Shown: positions 15,733-26,806 of the stretch, in pieces
Numbering within the stretch: position 1 is the stretch's first letter
How the letters are laid out: every line of letters begins with the position of its first letter
DNA from: Andeanibacterium sp035497315
Lineage (GTDB): Bacteria; Pseudomonadota; Alphaproteobacteria; Sphingomonadales; Sphingomonadaceae
Direction: 5' to 3'
Assembly: GCA_035497315.1 (NCBI GenBank)
Contig: DATJDU010000029.1
Coordinates: 1-64,000 of the forward strand
Length of the DNA stretch: 64,000 nt
Position numbers and translations under genes: made by a program
Notes under the pieces: model-generated
Told to the model about the DNA's origin: nothing
Database searches by the model: none
The model's input: only the letters and a program-made list of their open reading frames with translations

Positions 15733-16164
15733 TCAGTCGACCGTCGCCTCCGCGCTTGCCTGCTCTGCCTCGGGCTTCTTGCCCTTCTTCGCCTTCTTGG
15801 GCGGCTGCCCGTCGATCATGACGAAGGACTTCAGCGCATAACGCTGCCCTGAGATATAGACATTGCTCCAGCGGTCGAGCCGGCCACCGGCCCCGGTGTC
15901 GAGACCGATGAACAATGTATAGGGCAGGTCGGTCGCCGGGCTGAACAGTTCGGCCTTGTACCAGCGGCGGCGCGAATCCTGGAAATAGATCACATCCCGC
16001 CCTTCGGCACGCCAGTCGCGCACGCCGCCGTGATTGGCGAAGGGGATATAGGCTTCGGCGGTTGTTTCGGAGGATTGGGCTGCACCCTGCTGCTCTTCCG
16101 CCATGGCAGGCGCGGAAACGACTGCCATGGCCGCAAGGGCCGGGAACACGAATGAAAGCTTCAT
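15733..16164 (-). CDS. DUF6491 family secreted protein
   Basis: This is a 143-residue protein with a clear Sec signal peptide (MKLSFVFPALAAMAVVSAPAMA, of which the first 20 residues suffice). The mature part has the DUF6491-type core: IPFANHGGVRDWRAEG, then paired strands with RRWYKAELFSPA and the family's IGLDTGAGGRLDRWSNVYI region (about 87-105), ending in a Lys-rich tail. It is probably periplasmic; the function is not known. It stands between the M50 protease gene and the palindrome upstream of DUF2239. Confidence 0.75.
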   Translation of the reverse strand: MKLSFVFPALAAMAVVSAPAMAEEQQGAAQSSETTAEAYIPFANHGGVRDWRAEGRDVIYFQDSRRRWYKAELFSPATDLPYTLFIGLDTGAGGRLDRWSNVYISGQRYALKSFVMIDGQPPKKAKKGKKPEAEQASAEATVD

Positions 16165-16249
16165 CTCGACTTCCTTTCAATCTCCCTCTCCCGCCATATG
16201 TTGGTAGGCAGAGGAGATGTTTCAAGGACGGCGCCGAAGCCGTCCTCCC

Positions 16250-16936
16250 TCAGAAGCCAGCCACCCGGGCGGCGATATCCTGATAAAAGCCCAACAGCCA
16301 TTCGACCGGCGGGCCGAGCACGGGCGAGAGCACATCGAAGCCGGGGATCAGGCTGGGCAACACCAGCAACAACAGGAACACCAGCGGCAAGCCCAACGGG
16401 CGCAGCTTCACATAAGCGCGCGCGGCATCACGCGGCAGCAGCCCTTCCACAATATGCGACCCGTCGAAGGGCGGGATCGGCAACAGGTTGAACAGGGCCA
16501 GGAAGATGTTGACCAGCAGGAAAGTCGTCAGCCCCGTAAACACCAGGCCGAGCGCACCCTCCGGCGGGGCCGAGAGTCCGCGCGCAAGCAGACCGAGCGC
16601 CACTGCGCCGATTGCCGCCATCAGCAGATTGCTCGCCGGCCCGGCTGCAGCCACGGCCATCATGCCATAACGCGGATTGCGCAGCCGCCTTGCATTGACC
16701 GGCACCGGCTTGGCCCAGCCAAAGGCCGGCATGCCCAGCAGCATCAGTGCACCGGGCAGGATCACCGTGCCCAGCGGATCGACATGGCGCAGAGGATTGA
16801 AACTGAGCCGTCGCATATCGCGCGCGGTGGTATCGCCCAGCGCCAGCGCAGCCCAGCCATGCGCAACTTCGTGGAAGACGATGGCGATGATCAGCGCGGG
16901 GATCAGCACCAGCGTCGAAATAAGCGTATCTGTCAT
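16250..16936 (-). CDS. Site-2 protease family (M50) membrane metalloprotease
   Basis: This is a 228-residue integral membrane protein of the short M50 peptidase group. The zinc motif HEVAHG lies at about residues 22-27 in the first helix, and the third ligand region NLLPIPPFDGSHI (NxxPxPPxDG) at about 156-168. About six hydrophobic segments are present. No PDZ domain is seen, which sets it apart from RseP. Such proteins cleave substrates within the membrane; the substrate is unknown. Confidence 0.9.
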   Translation of the reverse strand: MTDTLISTLVLIPALIIAIVFHEVAHGWAALALGDTTARDMRRLSFNPLRHVDPLGTVILPGALMLLGMPAFGWAKPVPVNARRLRNPRYGMMAVAAAGPASNLLMAAIGAVALGLLARGLSAPPEGALGLVFTGLTTFLLVNIFLALFNLLPIPPFDGSHIVEGLLPRDAARAYVKLRPLGLPLVFLLLLVLPSLIPGFDVLSPVLGPPVEWLLGFYQDIAARVAGF

Positions 16937-16972
16937 TGGCCGGAGATAGTGAGAGCGGGGGCAAAGGCCAAG

Positions 16973-17524
16973 CTAGCGGCCTGTTCTTTCCGCCCATTCC
17001 TCTGCCAGGATCGAAAATACCGCCGCATCGCGCACATGGCCGTTCCAGGTGATCCTTTCGGCACGCAACACCCCTTCGCGCTGTGCGCCAAGCTTGAGCA
17101 CCGCAGCTTGCGAGCGGGCATTGCGCAGGTCCACCCGGAATTCCACCCGCCTGAGCCCCCTTGCGAATGCGTGCCCCAGCATCAGACGCTTTACCCGGCC
17201 GTTCAGGCCCGTGCCGCGCAGTTCGGGCGTGATGAAGCTATTGCCGATCTCCACGGCCCAGCCCTGCGCGCCGCGTTCGATCCACGCTGTCATCCCTACA
17301 ATGCGCTCACCCTGCAACATGGCATAGACACGGCGCTGGGGCGGCGCTGCCAGCAGATCGTCGAACCGCAAATCGAATGCCTCGCCCGCATAATTATGGG
17401 GGTAGATCGTCCAGATTTCCTTATCGGCGGCGGTCGCGGCGCGCAGCCCTTCGCGGTGATGCCCGGCCAGCGGCTCAAGCCGCAGGTCGCCCTCGGCCAG
17501 CGGAACGTAAAGCCCGTCACTCAT
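16973..17524 (-). CDS. GNAT family N-acetyltransferase
   Basis: The 183-residue protein has the RimJ/RimL-like GNAT layout: LRLEPLAGHH at the start, EIGNSFITPELRGTGLNGRV (about 98-117) as the strand and acetyl-CoA loop, then RVEFRVDLRNARSQAAVLKLG. It would acetylate an amine or a protein N-terminus in the cytoplasm. The start at 17524 overlaps the tdk stop (ATGA), so it is translated together with thymidine kinase; a longer frame runs inside tdk and is not credible. Confidence 0.88.
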   Translation of the reverse strand: MSDGLYVPLAEGDLRLEPLAGHHREGLRAATAADKEIWTIYPHNYAGEAFDLRFDDLLAAPPQRRVYAMLQGERIVGMTAWIERGAQGWAVEIGNSFITPELRGTGLNGRVKRLMLGHAFARGLRRVEFRVDLRNARSQAAVLKLGAQREGVLRAERITWNGHVRDAAVFSILAEEWAERTGR

Positions 17525-18099
17525 GGTCTCACCGCCTCGGTAAAATGCTTTCGGCACAAAGCGACATAGCGCTCGTTTCCGCCGATTTCGGTCTGCACGC
17601 CATTTGTCACAGCCGCGCCGCTCTCGTCCACCCGGAGATTCATCGTTGCCTTGCGACCGCAATGGCACACGGCCTTCAACTCAACCAGTGCATCGGCAAT
17701 GCCCAGCAGCGCGGCGGAGCCCGGGAAAAGTTTGCCCTGAAAATCTGTGCGCAAGCCATAGCAAAGCACAGGAATGCCCGCCTCATCCGCCAGCCGGGCG
17801 CATTGCCATACCTGTTCCTCAGTCAGGAACTGCGCCTCGTCGATCAGCACGCAGGCAAGCGGGCGGGCGCCATGGGCCTGGCTGACCTGTTCCCACAGAT
17901 CGGTGCTGCCATCGAAGAGATTGGCGGCAGCTTCCAGCCCGATACGGCTGGCGATCGGCTTGCCGTGGGGCCGCGAATCGATCGCGGCGGTCCACAGCAT
18001 GGTGGCCATGCCCCGCTCGCGATAATTGAATTCCGCCTGCAACAGGGTGGAGGATTTTCCCGCATTCATGCTGGCATAGTAGAAATAGAGCTTGGCCAT
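17521..18099 (-). CDS. tdk: Thymidine kinase (type II)
   Basis: Thymidine kinase salvages thymidine to dTMP. The 192-residue protein shows the P-loop ASMNAGKSS (residues 9-17), DEAQFL (about 87-92) and the zinc-ribbon cysteines with VCHCGRKA (about 143-150) and a later LCRKH. It overlaps the GNAT gene by four bases. It is not a usual member of the nusA-infB operon but is transcribed in the same direction, 69 bases after rbfA. Confidence 0.95.
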   Translation of the reverse strand: MAKLYFYYASMNAGKSSTLLQAEFNYRERGMATMLWTAAIDSRPHGKPIASRIGLEAAANLFDGSTDLWEQVSQAHGARPLACVLIDEAQFLTEEQVWQCARLADEAGIPVLCYGLRTDFQGKLFPGSAALLGIADALVELKAVCHCGRKATMNLRVDESGAAVTNGVQTEIGGNERYVALCRKHFTEAVRP

Positions 18100-18168
18100 G
18101 CCCGGCAGATAATCGTTCGGGCCGGGCCTGGGGAAGCCCCACCTCTCACTTCAGGTTGAAAACTGCCC

Positions 18169-18564
18169 TCAATCCTCTTCGAGATCGCGCGCCACGCGCG
18201 GATCGCTGAGCAACCGCTCGATCCGGTCCGCCTCGTCGAAGCTCTCGTCGCCGCGGAATTGCAGCTTCGCCGCATATTTGAGCCCCAGCCGCCTGGCCAC
18301 TTCGCGCTGGAAGAAGGCGGTGTTCTGACGCAGCGCCTTCACAACCGCATCTTCATCCTCACCCAGCAGCGGCTTCACAAAGACAGTGGCATTACGCAGA
18401 TCCGGCGTCATCCGCACTTCGGTGACCGAGACGGAATGGGCCGAAAGCGTATCGTCATGCACTTCCTGCCGCGTGAGCAGCTCCGAAAGGATATGACGCA
18501 CGCGTTCGCCCACCTTCAGCAGGCGGACGGACTTCTCTTCACCGGTTGCAGGATTGCGTGCCAT
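18169..18564 (-). CDS. rbfA: 30S ribosome-binding factor RbfA
   Basis: RbfA is a KH-fold factor required for late 16S rRNA maturation. The 131-residue protein has RVRHILSELLTR near the N-terminus, VSVTEVRMTPDLRNATVFVK (about 46-65) and a C-terminal acidic tail. It overlaps the stop of the DUF1697 gene by one base and normally follows infB directly; here one gene has come between. Confidence 0.95.
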   Translation of the reverse strand: MARNPATGEEKSVRLLKVGERVRHILSELLTRQEVHDDTLSAHSVSVTEVRMTPDLRNATVFVKPLLGEDEDAVVKALRQNTAFFQREVARRLGLKYAAKLQFRGDESFDEADRIERLLSDPRVARDLEED

Positions 18565-19103
18565 CAGGGTTCCATAATCTCGATTATCCGCCGGATCGAG
18601 CGGATGTTGCGCGCAGTATGGCGGCAGCCGAGGCGGCGGGCGATGAAATCCCCGCTCAACTTCGTGCGGCCCGCGCCATTGACGTAATCCACATGCAAGG
18701 CCCGGTGGCCCGCAGCAATGCGTTCCGGCCCGCGCGTGGCATAATCGGCGATCAGCCGGGCCACGGCTTCGGGTTCCGGTTCACGTTCGAGGAAATGGAC
18801 ATGGACCTGCTTGTCCTCGCCCGTATCCGCGAAAGGATTTTCCGCCAGCGTGGCCGCCAGTTCGTCCCGGGTCATCACCACCGCGAAAGTGTCGATCTGG
18901 AACGCATCGCGCACAACATAGGCCAGCTTTTCCGCCAGCCCTTCCGATGGTCGTTCTTCATGCGAAAACAGCACATTGCCACTGGCAACCACCGTTTCCA
19001 CATCCTCGAAATCTTCCCACTCCAGCGCCTTGCGCAGATCTTCCATCGTCAGCCGGTTACTACCGACATTGATGCTGCCTAGCAGGGCGACATAGCGAGT
19101 CAT
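18564..19103 (-). CDS. DUF1697 domain-containing protein
   Basis: The 179-residue cytoplasmic protein begins with the characteristic DUF1697 pattern YVALLGSINVGSNRLTMEDL and VETVVASGNVLFSHE, and ends with ARNIRSIRRIIEIM; family members usually carry RGINVGG and YIQSGN at these sites. The function of the family is unknown. It is inserted between infB and rbfA, sharing one base with rbfA and thus presumably co-translated. Confidence 0.9.
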   Translation of the reverse strand: MTRYVALLGSINVGSNRLTMEDLRKALEWEDFEDVETVVASGNVLFSHEERPSEGLAEKLAYVVRDAFQIDTFAVVMTRDELAATLAENPFADTGEDKQVHVHFLEREPEPEAVARLIADYATRGPERIAAGHRALHVDYVNGAGRTKLSGDFIARRLGCRHTARNIRSIRRIIEIMEP

Positions 19104-19232
19104 CAGTTTCTGGCCACGATGAAAGGGAACTCCGGAACACTCGGCAAAGAAGCGGAAAGCCGGAGCCGGGCACCCGATCGCAAAAGTTCATGCGTCTGGC
19201 CCGGCTCGCAGCTCACTTCCTGATGCCGTGCG

Positions 19233-21947
<2,715 letters not shown>

Positions 21948-21994
21948 ACGCCTCAATCTATCCTTCGTATTCTAATTCGTCGTCCGCGCCTGCC

Positions 21995-22783
21995 TTATCC
22001 GGCAGTCTCGGCAAGATGCGCGGCACCGTTCGCCGCCCCGGCAGGGGAAGTGCTCTCAGCCGCATGATGTGCCCCCGTGAAGCGCATCAGGCGCCTTAAG
22101 GGAAATTCGACCCTTTCGGTCGACGCTCGATCGGCCAGTGCCAGATGGACGACATTGTCGCGGCCCAATGCCACAGACAAAGCCGCCCGGTCCAGTGGCA
22201 AGCGTTCGCCCACCAGGCCCGAACCTTCGGCATCCATGCCGACACGAAAGGCCTGGTCCAGCTTCTTGCAGCCATCCTCGCTCGCATCGGCCGCATGGCC
22301 CAGCCAGGCGACTGCTCCGCTGCGAGCCTGCTGTGCGATCCGGTCGGAACCCAATATAAGGCGCCCCGAGCGCATTTCGAGTCCGAACCGCTGGAGGAGT
22401 GCGCGGGTAAGCGCATCCTGGGCCAGGGCACCCAGATTTTCCGGGATATCGAGCTTCGCGCCGCTCAGGGTCTTACCGAAGGCCCGCATCAGCGCGCCCT
22501 TCAGCTTGCCTGCGGCCAGTGCCTCGTCCAGTTCGGCGCGAGTGACGCCGATCCACGCGCCCCGCCCCGGCGCACGCGCCAGCGCATCGGGCAGCACCTG
22601 ACAGTTTCCGTCCGGCCCGGGAGGCGAAATCGCCAGGCGCAGCAGCTCGTCACGCGAACCATTGCGCCCGGTGAGCACGCACTTGCGCTCGGGAGTCGCC
22701 TCCTCCGCCCCGGCCGCGCGGTTGCGCGGCGGGCGGCGGCCGGAAATGTCGGAACCTAGCGGCTCATTGCGGGGTGTCCGCAT
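21995..22783 (-). CDS. YlxR/DUF448 family RNA-binding protein
   Basis: The N-terminal YlxR domain is visible (RKCVLTGRNGSRDELLRLAI, about residues 34-53, a variant of the RxCxxC/R signature), followed by a longer alphaproteobacterial extension with an L7Ae-like part (LILGSDRIAQQARSGAVAWL). The full length is 262 residues. It sits between nusA and infB as in most bacteria, starting 20 bases inside the nusA 3' end. YlxR proteins are nucleoid- or RNA-associated regulators; the precise role is unresolved. Confidence 0.9.
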   Translation of the reverse strand: MRTPRNEPLGSDISGRRPPRNRAAGAEEATPERKCVLTGRNGSRDELLRLAISPPGPDGNCQVLPDALARAPGRGAWIGVTRAELDEALAAGKLKGALMRAFGKTLSGAKLDIPENLGALAQDALTRALLQRFGLEMRSGRLILGSDRIAQQARSGAVAWLGHAADASEDGCKKLDQAFRVGMDAEGSGLVGERLPLDRAALSVALGRDNVVHLALADRASTERVEFPLRRLMRFTGAHHAAESTSPAGAANGAAHLAETAG

Positions 22784-24458
22784 CGGCGGCCTCCCCAGAA
22801 TTGTCCGACCCGGCGTCAACCGCCGTATCTTCAGTTTCAGGCGCCGGCTCTTCGGCCTGCGGCCCCGTATCTTCGTCTTCGAACCAATGCGCGCGGGCAG
22901 CCATGATGATCTCGTTGCCCTGTTCCTCGTTCAGGCCATATTCGCCCAGAACGCCGGCCTTGTCCTCGGTGCGGGCGCTGCGGCGGGCCGGAACCGGGCC
23001 ATCCCCGCGGCGACGTGGTTCGCTGCGCTTCTTGGCGATGAGTTCATCGGTGGCCAGATCGGCAAGATCGTCCAGCGTCTTGATCCCGGCCTTACCCAGC
23101 GTGACCAGCATCGCTTCGGTCAGATGCGGGATTTCGGCCAGCGCATCTTCCACGCCCAGGGCGCGGCGTTCCGTGCGGGCGGCCTCTTCCTGGCGGTCGA
23201 GCGCTTCCTTGGCGCGGTTCTGGAGTTCTTCGGCCAGTTCCTCGTCAAAGCCTTCGATACCGGCCAGTTCGTCCACGCCGACATAGGCGACTTCTTCCAG
23301 CTCGGCGAAGCCTTCGGCCACGAGCAGCTGCGAGAGCGTCTCGTCCACGTCCAGTTCTTCCTCGAACATCTTGGAGCGCTCGGAAAATTCCTTCTGGCGC
23401 TTCTCCGAAGCTTCCGCCTCGGTCAGGATGTCGATCTGGCTGCCGGTGAGCTGGCTGGCGAGGCGCACGTTCTGCCCCCGGCGGCCGATGGCCAGCGAAA
23501 GCTGATCGTCGGGCACCACCACTTCGATGCGGCTTTCTTCCTCATCGATCACCACACGGCTGACGGTGGCGGGCTGAAGAGCGTTGACCACGAAAGTCGC
23601 GGTGTCCTCGCTCCAGGGGATGATGTCGATCTTTTCGCCCTGCAGTTCCTGCACCACGGCCTGAACGCGGCTGCCCTTCATGCCGACGCAGGCGCCGACC
23701 GGGTCAATGCTGGAATCGCGGCTGATCACGCCGATCTTGGCGCGGCTGCCCGGATCGCGGGCGGCGGCCTTGATCTCGATGATGTTGTCGTAGATTTCGG
23801 GCACTTCCTGCGCGAACAGCTTCTTCATGAATTCCGGATGCGCGCGGGAAAGGAAGATCTGCTGGCCGCGATTGTTGCGTTCCACCTTCAGGATCAGCGC
23901 ACGCACGCGTTCACCCACACGGGCGGTTTCGCGCGGGATCTGCTGGTCGCGGCGGATTACACCCTCAGCGCGGCCGAGATTGACGATCACATGGCCGAAT
24001 TCGACCGACTTGATCACGCCGGTGATAACTTCGCCCGCGCGATCCTTGAATTCCTCGTACTGGCGCTCACGCTCGGCATCGCGGACCTTCTGGAAGATCA
24101 CCTGCTTGGCGCTCTGCGCGTCGATACGGCCAAGATCGACCGGCGGCAGCGGATCGACGATGAAATCGCCCAGCTTGGCATTGGGGTCGAGCTTCAGGGC
24201 CTGGTTGAGGTCAACCTGCTTGAAGTAATCCTCGACCGCCTCGACCACTTCCACGACGCGCCACAGGCGCAAGTCGCCCGTGCGGGGGTCGAGCTTCGCG
24301 CGAATATCGTTCTCGGCGCCGTAGCGGGCACGGGCCGCCTTCTGAATCGCTTCTTCCATCGCTTCGATGACGATCGACTTGTCGATCATCTTCTCGCTGG
24401 CGACGGAGTTCGCAATTGCGAGCAGCTCTGCCTTGTTGGCGGAAATCGCACTGGCCAT
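22764..24458 (-). CDS. nusA: Transcription termination/antitermination protein NusA
   Basis: NusA binds RNA polymerase and nascent RNA, governing pausing, termination and antitermination. The 564 residues contain the NusA N-terminal domain (1-125), an S1 domain (about 135-200), two KH domains (about 230-375, with SLAIGRRGQNVRLAS) and a helix-hairpin-helix-like acidic C-terminus typical of alphaproteobacteria. It follows rimP by only five bases and overlaps ylxR. Confidence 0.97.
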   Translation of the reverse strand: MASAISANKAELLAIANSVASEKMIDKSIVIEAMEEAIQKAARARYGAENDIRAKLDPRTGDLRLWRVVEVVEAVEDYFKQVDLNQALKLDPNAKLGDFIVDPLPPVDLGRIDAQSAKQVIFQKVRDAERERQYEEFKDRAGEVITGVIKSVEFGHVIVNLGRAEGVIRRDQQIPRETARVGERVRALILKVERNNRGQQIFLSRAHPEFMKKLFAQEVPEIYDNIIEIKAAARDPGSRAKIGVISRDSSIDPVGACVGMKGSRVQAVVQELQGEKIDIIPWSEDTATFVVNALQPATVSRVVIDEEESRIEVVVPDDQLSLAIGRRGQNVRLASQLTGSQIDILTEAEASEKRQKEFSERSKMFEEELDVDETLSQLLVAEGFAELEEVAYVGVDELAGIEGFDEELAEELQNRAKEALDRQEEAARTERRALGVEDALAEIPHLTEAMLVTLGKAGIKTLDDLADLATDELIAKKRSEPRRRGDGPVPARRSARTEDKAGVLGEYGLNEEQGNEIIMAARAHWFEDEDTGPQAEEPAPETEDTAVDAGSDNSGEAADADTPQ

Positions 24459-24463
24459 TTGTA

Positions 24464-25054
24464 TCAGCCTTCCTCTTCTTCGAGAAATTCGTCGGCGCCT
24501 TCATCCACTTCGTCAGCGCCGGAAGTGTCGAGCGGGCGGGTTGCGGCGATCAGCCTGTCTGTCAGGACAAGCTTTGCAGAATGAATCAGTTCCAGCGGAA
24601 ATTGCACCCGCCCGACCTTGAGATCATCGACAGTGATCAGATCACCCTCGATTCCCGCAAGATCGCCCTTCACCGTCTTGCGCGGCTTCCCATCGTCGCC
24701 CGTGACCGCTTCGGCAAGAGTGATCCGCACTTCATGCCCGGCCCAATTGGCGAAATCCTTCGGCCGGGTCAGCGGACGATCGATGCCGGGCGAACTGACT
24801 TCAAGGCGATAGGCGCCTTCCACCAGCACTTCGCCCGCTTCCTCGCACTCGTCCATCCGGTCCGAAATGCGGCGCGAAAGCTCGGCGCATTGTTCGATCA
24901 CCAGCTGCCCGGTGGCCGGGTCTTCCGCCATGATCTGCAGCGCGGGCTCCCCCTCGCCGGCTTCCGCACCGATGATCTTCACGCGCACGAGATCGAACCC
25001 CAGGGCTTTCGCCTCGGGCTCAATAACTTCGGTAAGGCGCGCGATATCGGCCAT
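24464..25054 (-). CDS. rimP: Ribosome maturation factor RimP
   Basis: RimP assists 30S subunit assembly. The 196-residue protein starts MADIARLTEVIEPEAKALGF and has the family's YRLEVSSPGIDRPLTRPKDF (about 106-125) and VKGDLAGIEGD regions, with a C-terminal acidic tail. It is the first gene of the minus-strand operon; the longer upstream frame reads across the divergent spacer and is not supported. Confidence 0.95.
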   Translation of the reverse strand: MADIARLTEVIEPEAKALGFDLVRVKIIGAEAGEGEPALQIMAEDPATGQLVIEQCAELSRRISDRMDECEEAGEVLVEGAYRLEVSSPGIDRPLTRPKDFANWAGHEVRITLAEAVTGDDGKPRKTVKGDLAGIEGDLITVDDLKVGRVQFPLELIHSAKLVLTDRLIAATRPLDTSGADEVDEGADEFLEEEEG

Positions 25055-25301
25055 GCGGACTCCAGTGGAAAGACACTGCCAAAGAACTTCGGGGCCGGCC
25101 CCTAGCGGCGCCAGCATCCAAACCTGATCAACAATGTCGGGATGGCGGCCAGATAGGCGTATGAGGTGCAGATTGCAAGGGAAAGTCACGCGGCCTGCAA
25201 TGTCTTTCCCGCAAGCGCTCCGGCGCCTCACGGCCCGGCTTGACGGTGGCACGTTAGGCTGCTTGCAAAAGCACGGCGAAAGCTGCGGATTGGAGCGACG
25301 A

Positions 25302-25952
25302 ATGACGATTCCCGAGGACATTTTCACCGAACAGGAAGATGTGAACCCCGATACGCTGGCCAATCTCGGCCCGCTGCGGCGCTTCGCCGGCATCTGGGAA
25401 GGCAATCGCGGCACCGATATCGCGCCCAAGGCGGAAGGCCCGGACGAAAGCGAATATTTCGAACGCATCGTGATGCAGCCGATCGATCCGCAGTCCAACG
25501 GCCCGCAGCTGCTCTATGGCCTGCGCTATCACCTCCACGTCAACACGCCGGACGAGGACATCACTTTCCACGATCAGGTGGGCTACTGGTTGTGGGAACC
25601 GGCCACCGGCCTCATCATGCAATCGCTGGCGATCCCGCGCGGGCAGGTGGCGCTGGCATCGGGCCATGCCGGGCCGGACGATACGAAGCTGGTGCTGGAA
25701 GCGAAACGCGGCACCACCGAATTCGGCATCGCCTCCACCACTTTCCTCGAGCAGGCCTTCCGCACCGATTCGTACCGGATCGAAGTTGAATTCCACGAGG
25801 ACGGCAGCTGGAGCTATGTGCAGGACACGGTGATGATGGTGCGCGGCCAGACCGAACCCTTCCACCACCGCGACAACAACCACCTGACCAAGGTGGGCGA
25901 GGTGGACATCAACCCCTGGCTGAAGATCGTGCGGGGGCAGGCCGCAGGTTAG
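25302..25952 (+). CDS. Heme-binding beta-barrel (nitrobindin/FABP-like) protein
   Basis: The 216-residue cytoplasmic protein resembles the nitrobindin/DUF1794 beta-barrel group: LRRFAGIWEGNRGTDIAP (about 25-42), the strand pair with YGLRYHLHVN, a WLWEPATGLIMQSLAIPRGQ stretch (about 101-120) and the C-terminal HHRDNNHLTKV, where nitrobindins carry the heme-ligating His. The heme role is inferred from the family. ATG at 25302 follows GGAGCGACGA. It diverges from rimP; its upstream spacer contains a TGGCAC motif that I do not accept as a promoter. Confidence 0.65.
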   Translation: MTIPEDIFTEQEDVNPDTLANLGPLRRFAGIWEGNRGTDIAPKAEGPDESEYFERIVMQPIDPQSNGPQLLYGLRYHLHVNTPDEDITFHDQVGYWLWEPATGLIMQSLAIPRGQVALASGHAGPDDTKLVLEAKRGTTEFGIASTTFLEQAFRTDSYRIEVEFHEDGSWSYVQDTVMMVRGQTEPFHHRDNNHLTKVGEVDINPWLKIVRGQAAG

Positions 25953-25969
25953 ATTGCCTCACCCCACTA

Positions 25970-25992
25970 CGTCATCCCGGCGAAAGCCGGGA
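25970..25992. repeat. REP-like hairpin (CGTCATCCCGG type)
   Basis: TCCCGG and CCGGGA flank CGAAAG, forming a short hairpin preceded by CGTCA. It shares the core with the repeats near 13841 and 44391 and lies just after the stop of the nitrobindin-like gene. Confidence 0.55.
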
Positions 25993-26064
25993 TCGCTGGC
26001 GGGTGGGCGCCTTACCTTCGTCATTCTGGACGTGACGCCATTTGCGGACGCCCCTACCTCCGCC

Positions 26065-26158
26065 CGTCCTGAGCTTGTCGAAGGACGCGCGCCAGCGCTT
26101 GCCCAACAAAGGGATATGGGGCTGACGGTTTCCCGCGTCCTTCGACAAGCTCAGGACG
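26065..26158. repeat. Paired 25-bp inverted repeats (GTCCTGAGCTTGTCGAAGGAC type)
   Basis: Two perfect copies of a 25-base sequence containing CCTGAGCTTGTCGAAGG, at 26065-26089 and, inverted, at 26134-26158, are separated by 44 bases. This core is one of the most common dispersed repeats of sphingomonad genomes. The inverted pair could form a large hairpin or represent a mobile REP doublet. Confidence 0.7.
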
Positions 26159-26200
26159 AACGGGGGTGGTGGATTGGGATAAGGATTCTACTCGCTTACC

Positions 26201-26274
26201 TTCGTCATTCCCGCGCAGGCGGGAACCCAGTTCAACGGTTGCCGCTGGGTTCCCGCCTTCGCGGGAATGACGAA
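26201..26274. repeat. Long imperfect palindrome (TTCGTCATTCCCGC type)
   Basis: Two arms of 30 bases (26201-26230 and 26245-26274) are inverse complements except for a two-base interruption, with a 14-base spacer. The outer part reads TTCGTCATTCCCGCG. The same type occurs at 60608-60675. It is a dispersed intergenic element. Confidence 0.7.
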
Positions 26275-26415
26275 TTGGGGTGCTGGCAGCTAACCACCCG
26301 AATTTGCCGAATGCCGCCATTCCGGAAACGCCAACATTGCGGACATTGGACCATTGGTTATCCTGCGCGGATCTGCGGCAAGATTGAAGGACTTTGATTG
26401 GCAAGAGCGAAACTG

Positions 26416-26685
26416 ATGGGCCGTTGGGCGGCTGGCCTTGCCTTCGGGGCAATGGCATTCTTCCTTGCGAGCATAGTCAGCTTTTTGGGCGGCTACCCTT
26501 TGACGGGGATGGCCTTCGTTTTCCTTGCGCCGATCTCGATGTTCGCAGCAATGGCCATCACGTTGTACTCGGTCTTGGCCGTCAAGTGTTCTGGCTGCGG
26601 CGAGCGGTTCTTCTCGATCACTTTCCTAGTCTGGCCGTTCGAAAATAAGTGCGCCAATTGCGGCGCAGCATCTAGGACCGACTGA
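26416..26685 (+). CDS. Small membrane protein with zinc-ribbon-like C-terminus
   Basis: This is an 89-residue protein of unknown family. Two hydrophobic segments (about residues 4-24 and 29-51) are followed by CSGCGERFFSI and, 15 residues on, CANCGAAS, giving a CxxC...CxxC pair suited to bind zinc on the cytoplasmic side. ATG at 26416 is preferred over an in-frame TTG at 26398, since AAGAG precedes it. It stands alone after a repeat-rich spacer and before a convergent gene; lower GC than its surroundings may hint at transfer. Confidence 0.55.
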   Translation: MGRWAAGLAFGAMAFFLASIVSFLGGYPLTGMAFVFLAPISMFAAMAITLYSVLAVKCSGCGERFFSITFLVWPFENKCANCGAASRTD

Positions 26686-26806
26686 GGGTCTGCTTCCCAC
26701 CCCAATTCAGCCATCAAGACACCAATCGACCCCGCCTGAAAGTGGACGGTCATTTAGCCTGTCATCTGTCCACGCACCCGGCGCCCGGGTCACTCCCAAA
26801 AAGGGT

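Larger units (their letters stand above)
25953..26415. other. Gene-free spacer rich in palindromic repeats
   Basis: About 460 bases without a credible gene. Three families of dispersed palindromes follow one another here (25970-25992, 26065-26158, 26201-26274), annotated separately. The remainder shows nothing recognisable; open frames across it simply read through the repeats. Confidence 0.7.

Noticed and set aside
25247..25268. TGGCAC followed by TTGC upstream of the nitrobindin-like gene
   Set aside because: The distance from GG to the nearest GC is 13 or more bases instead of 12, and no activator site is visible, so it does not qualify as a sigma-54 promoter.
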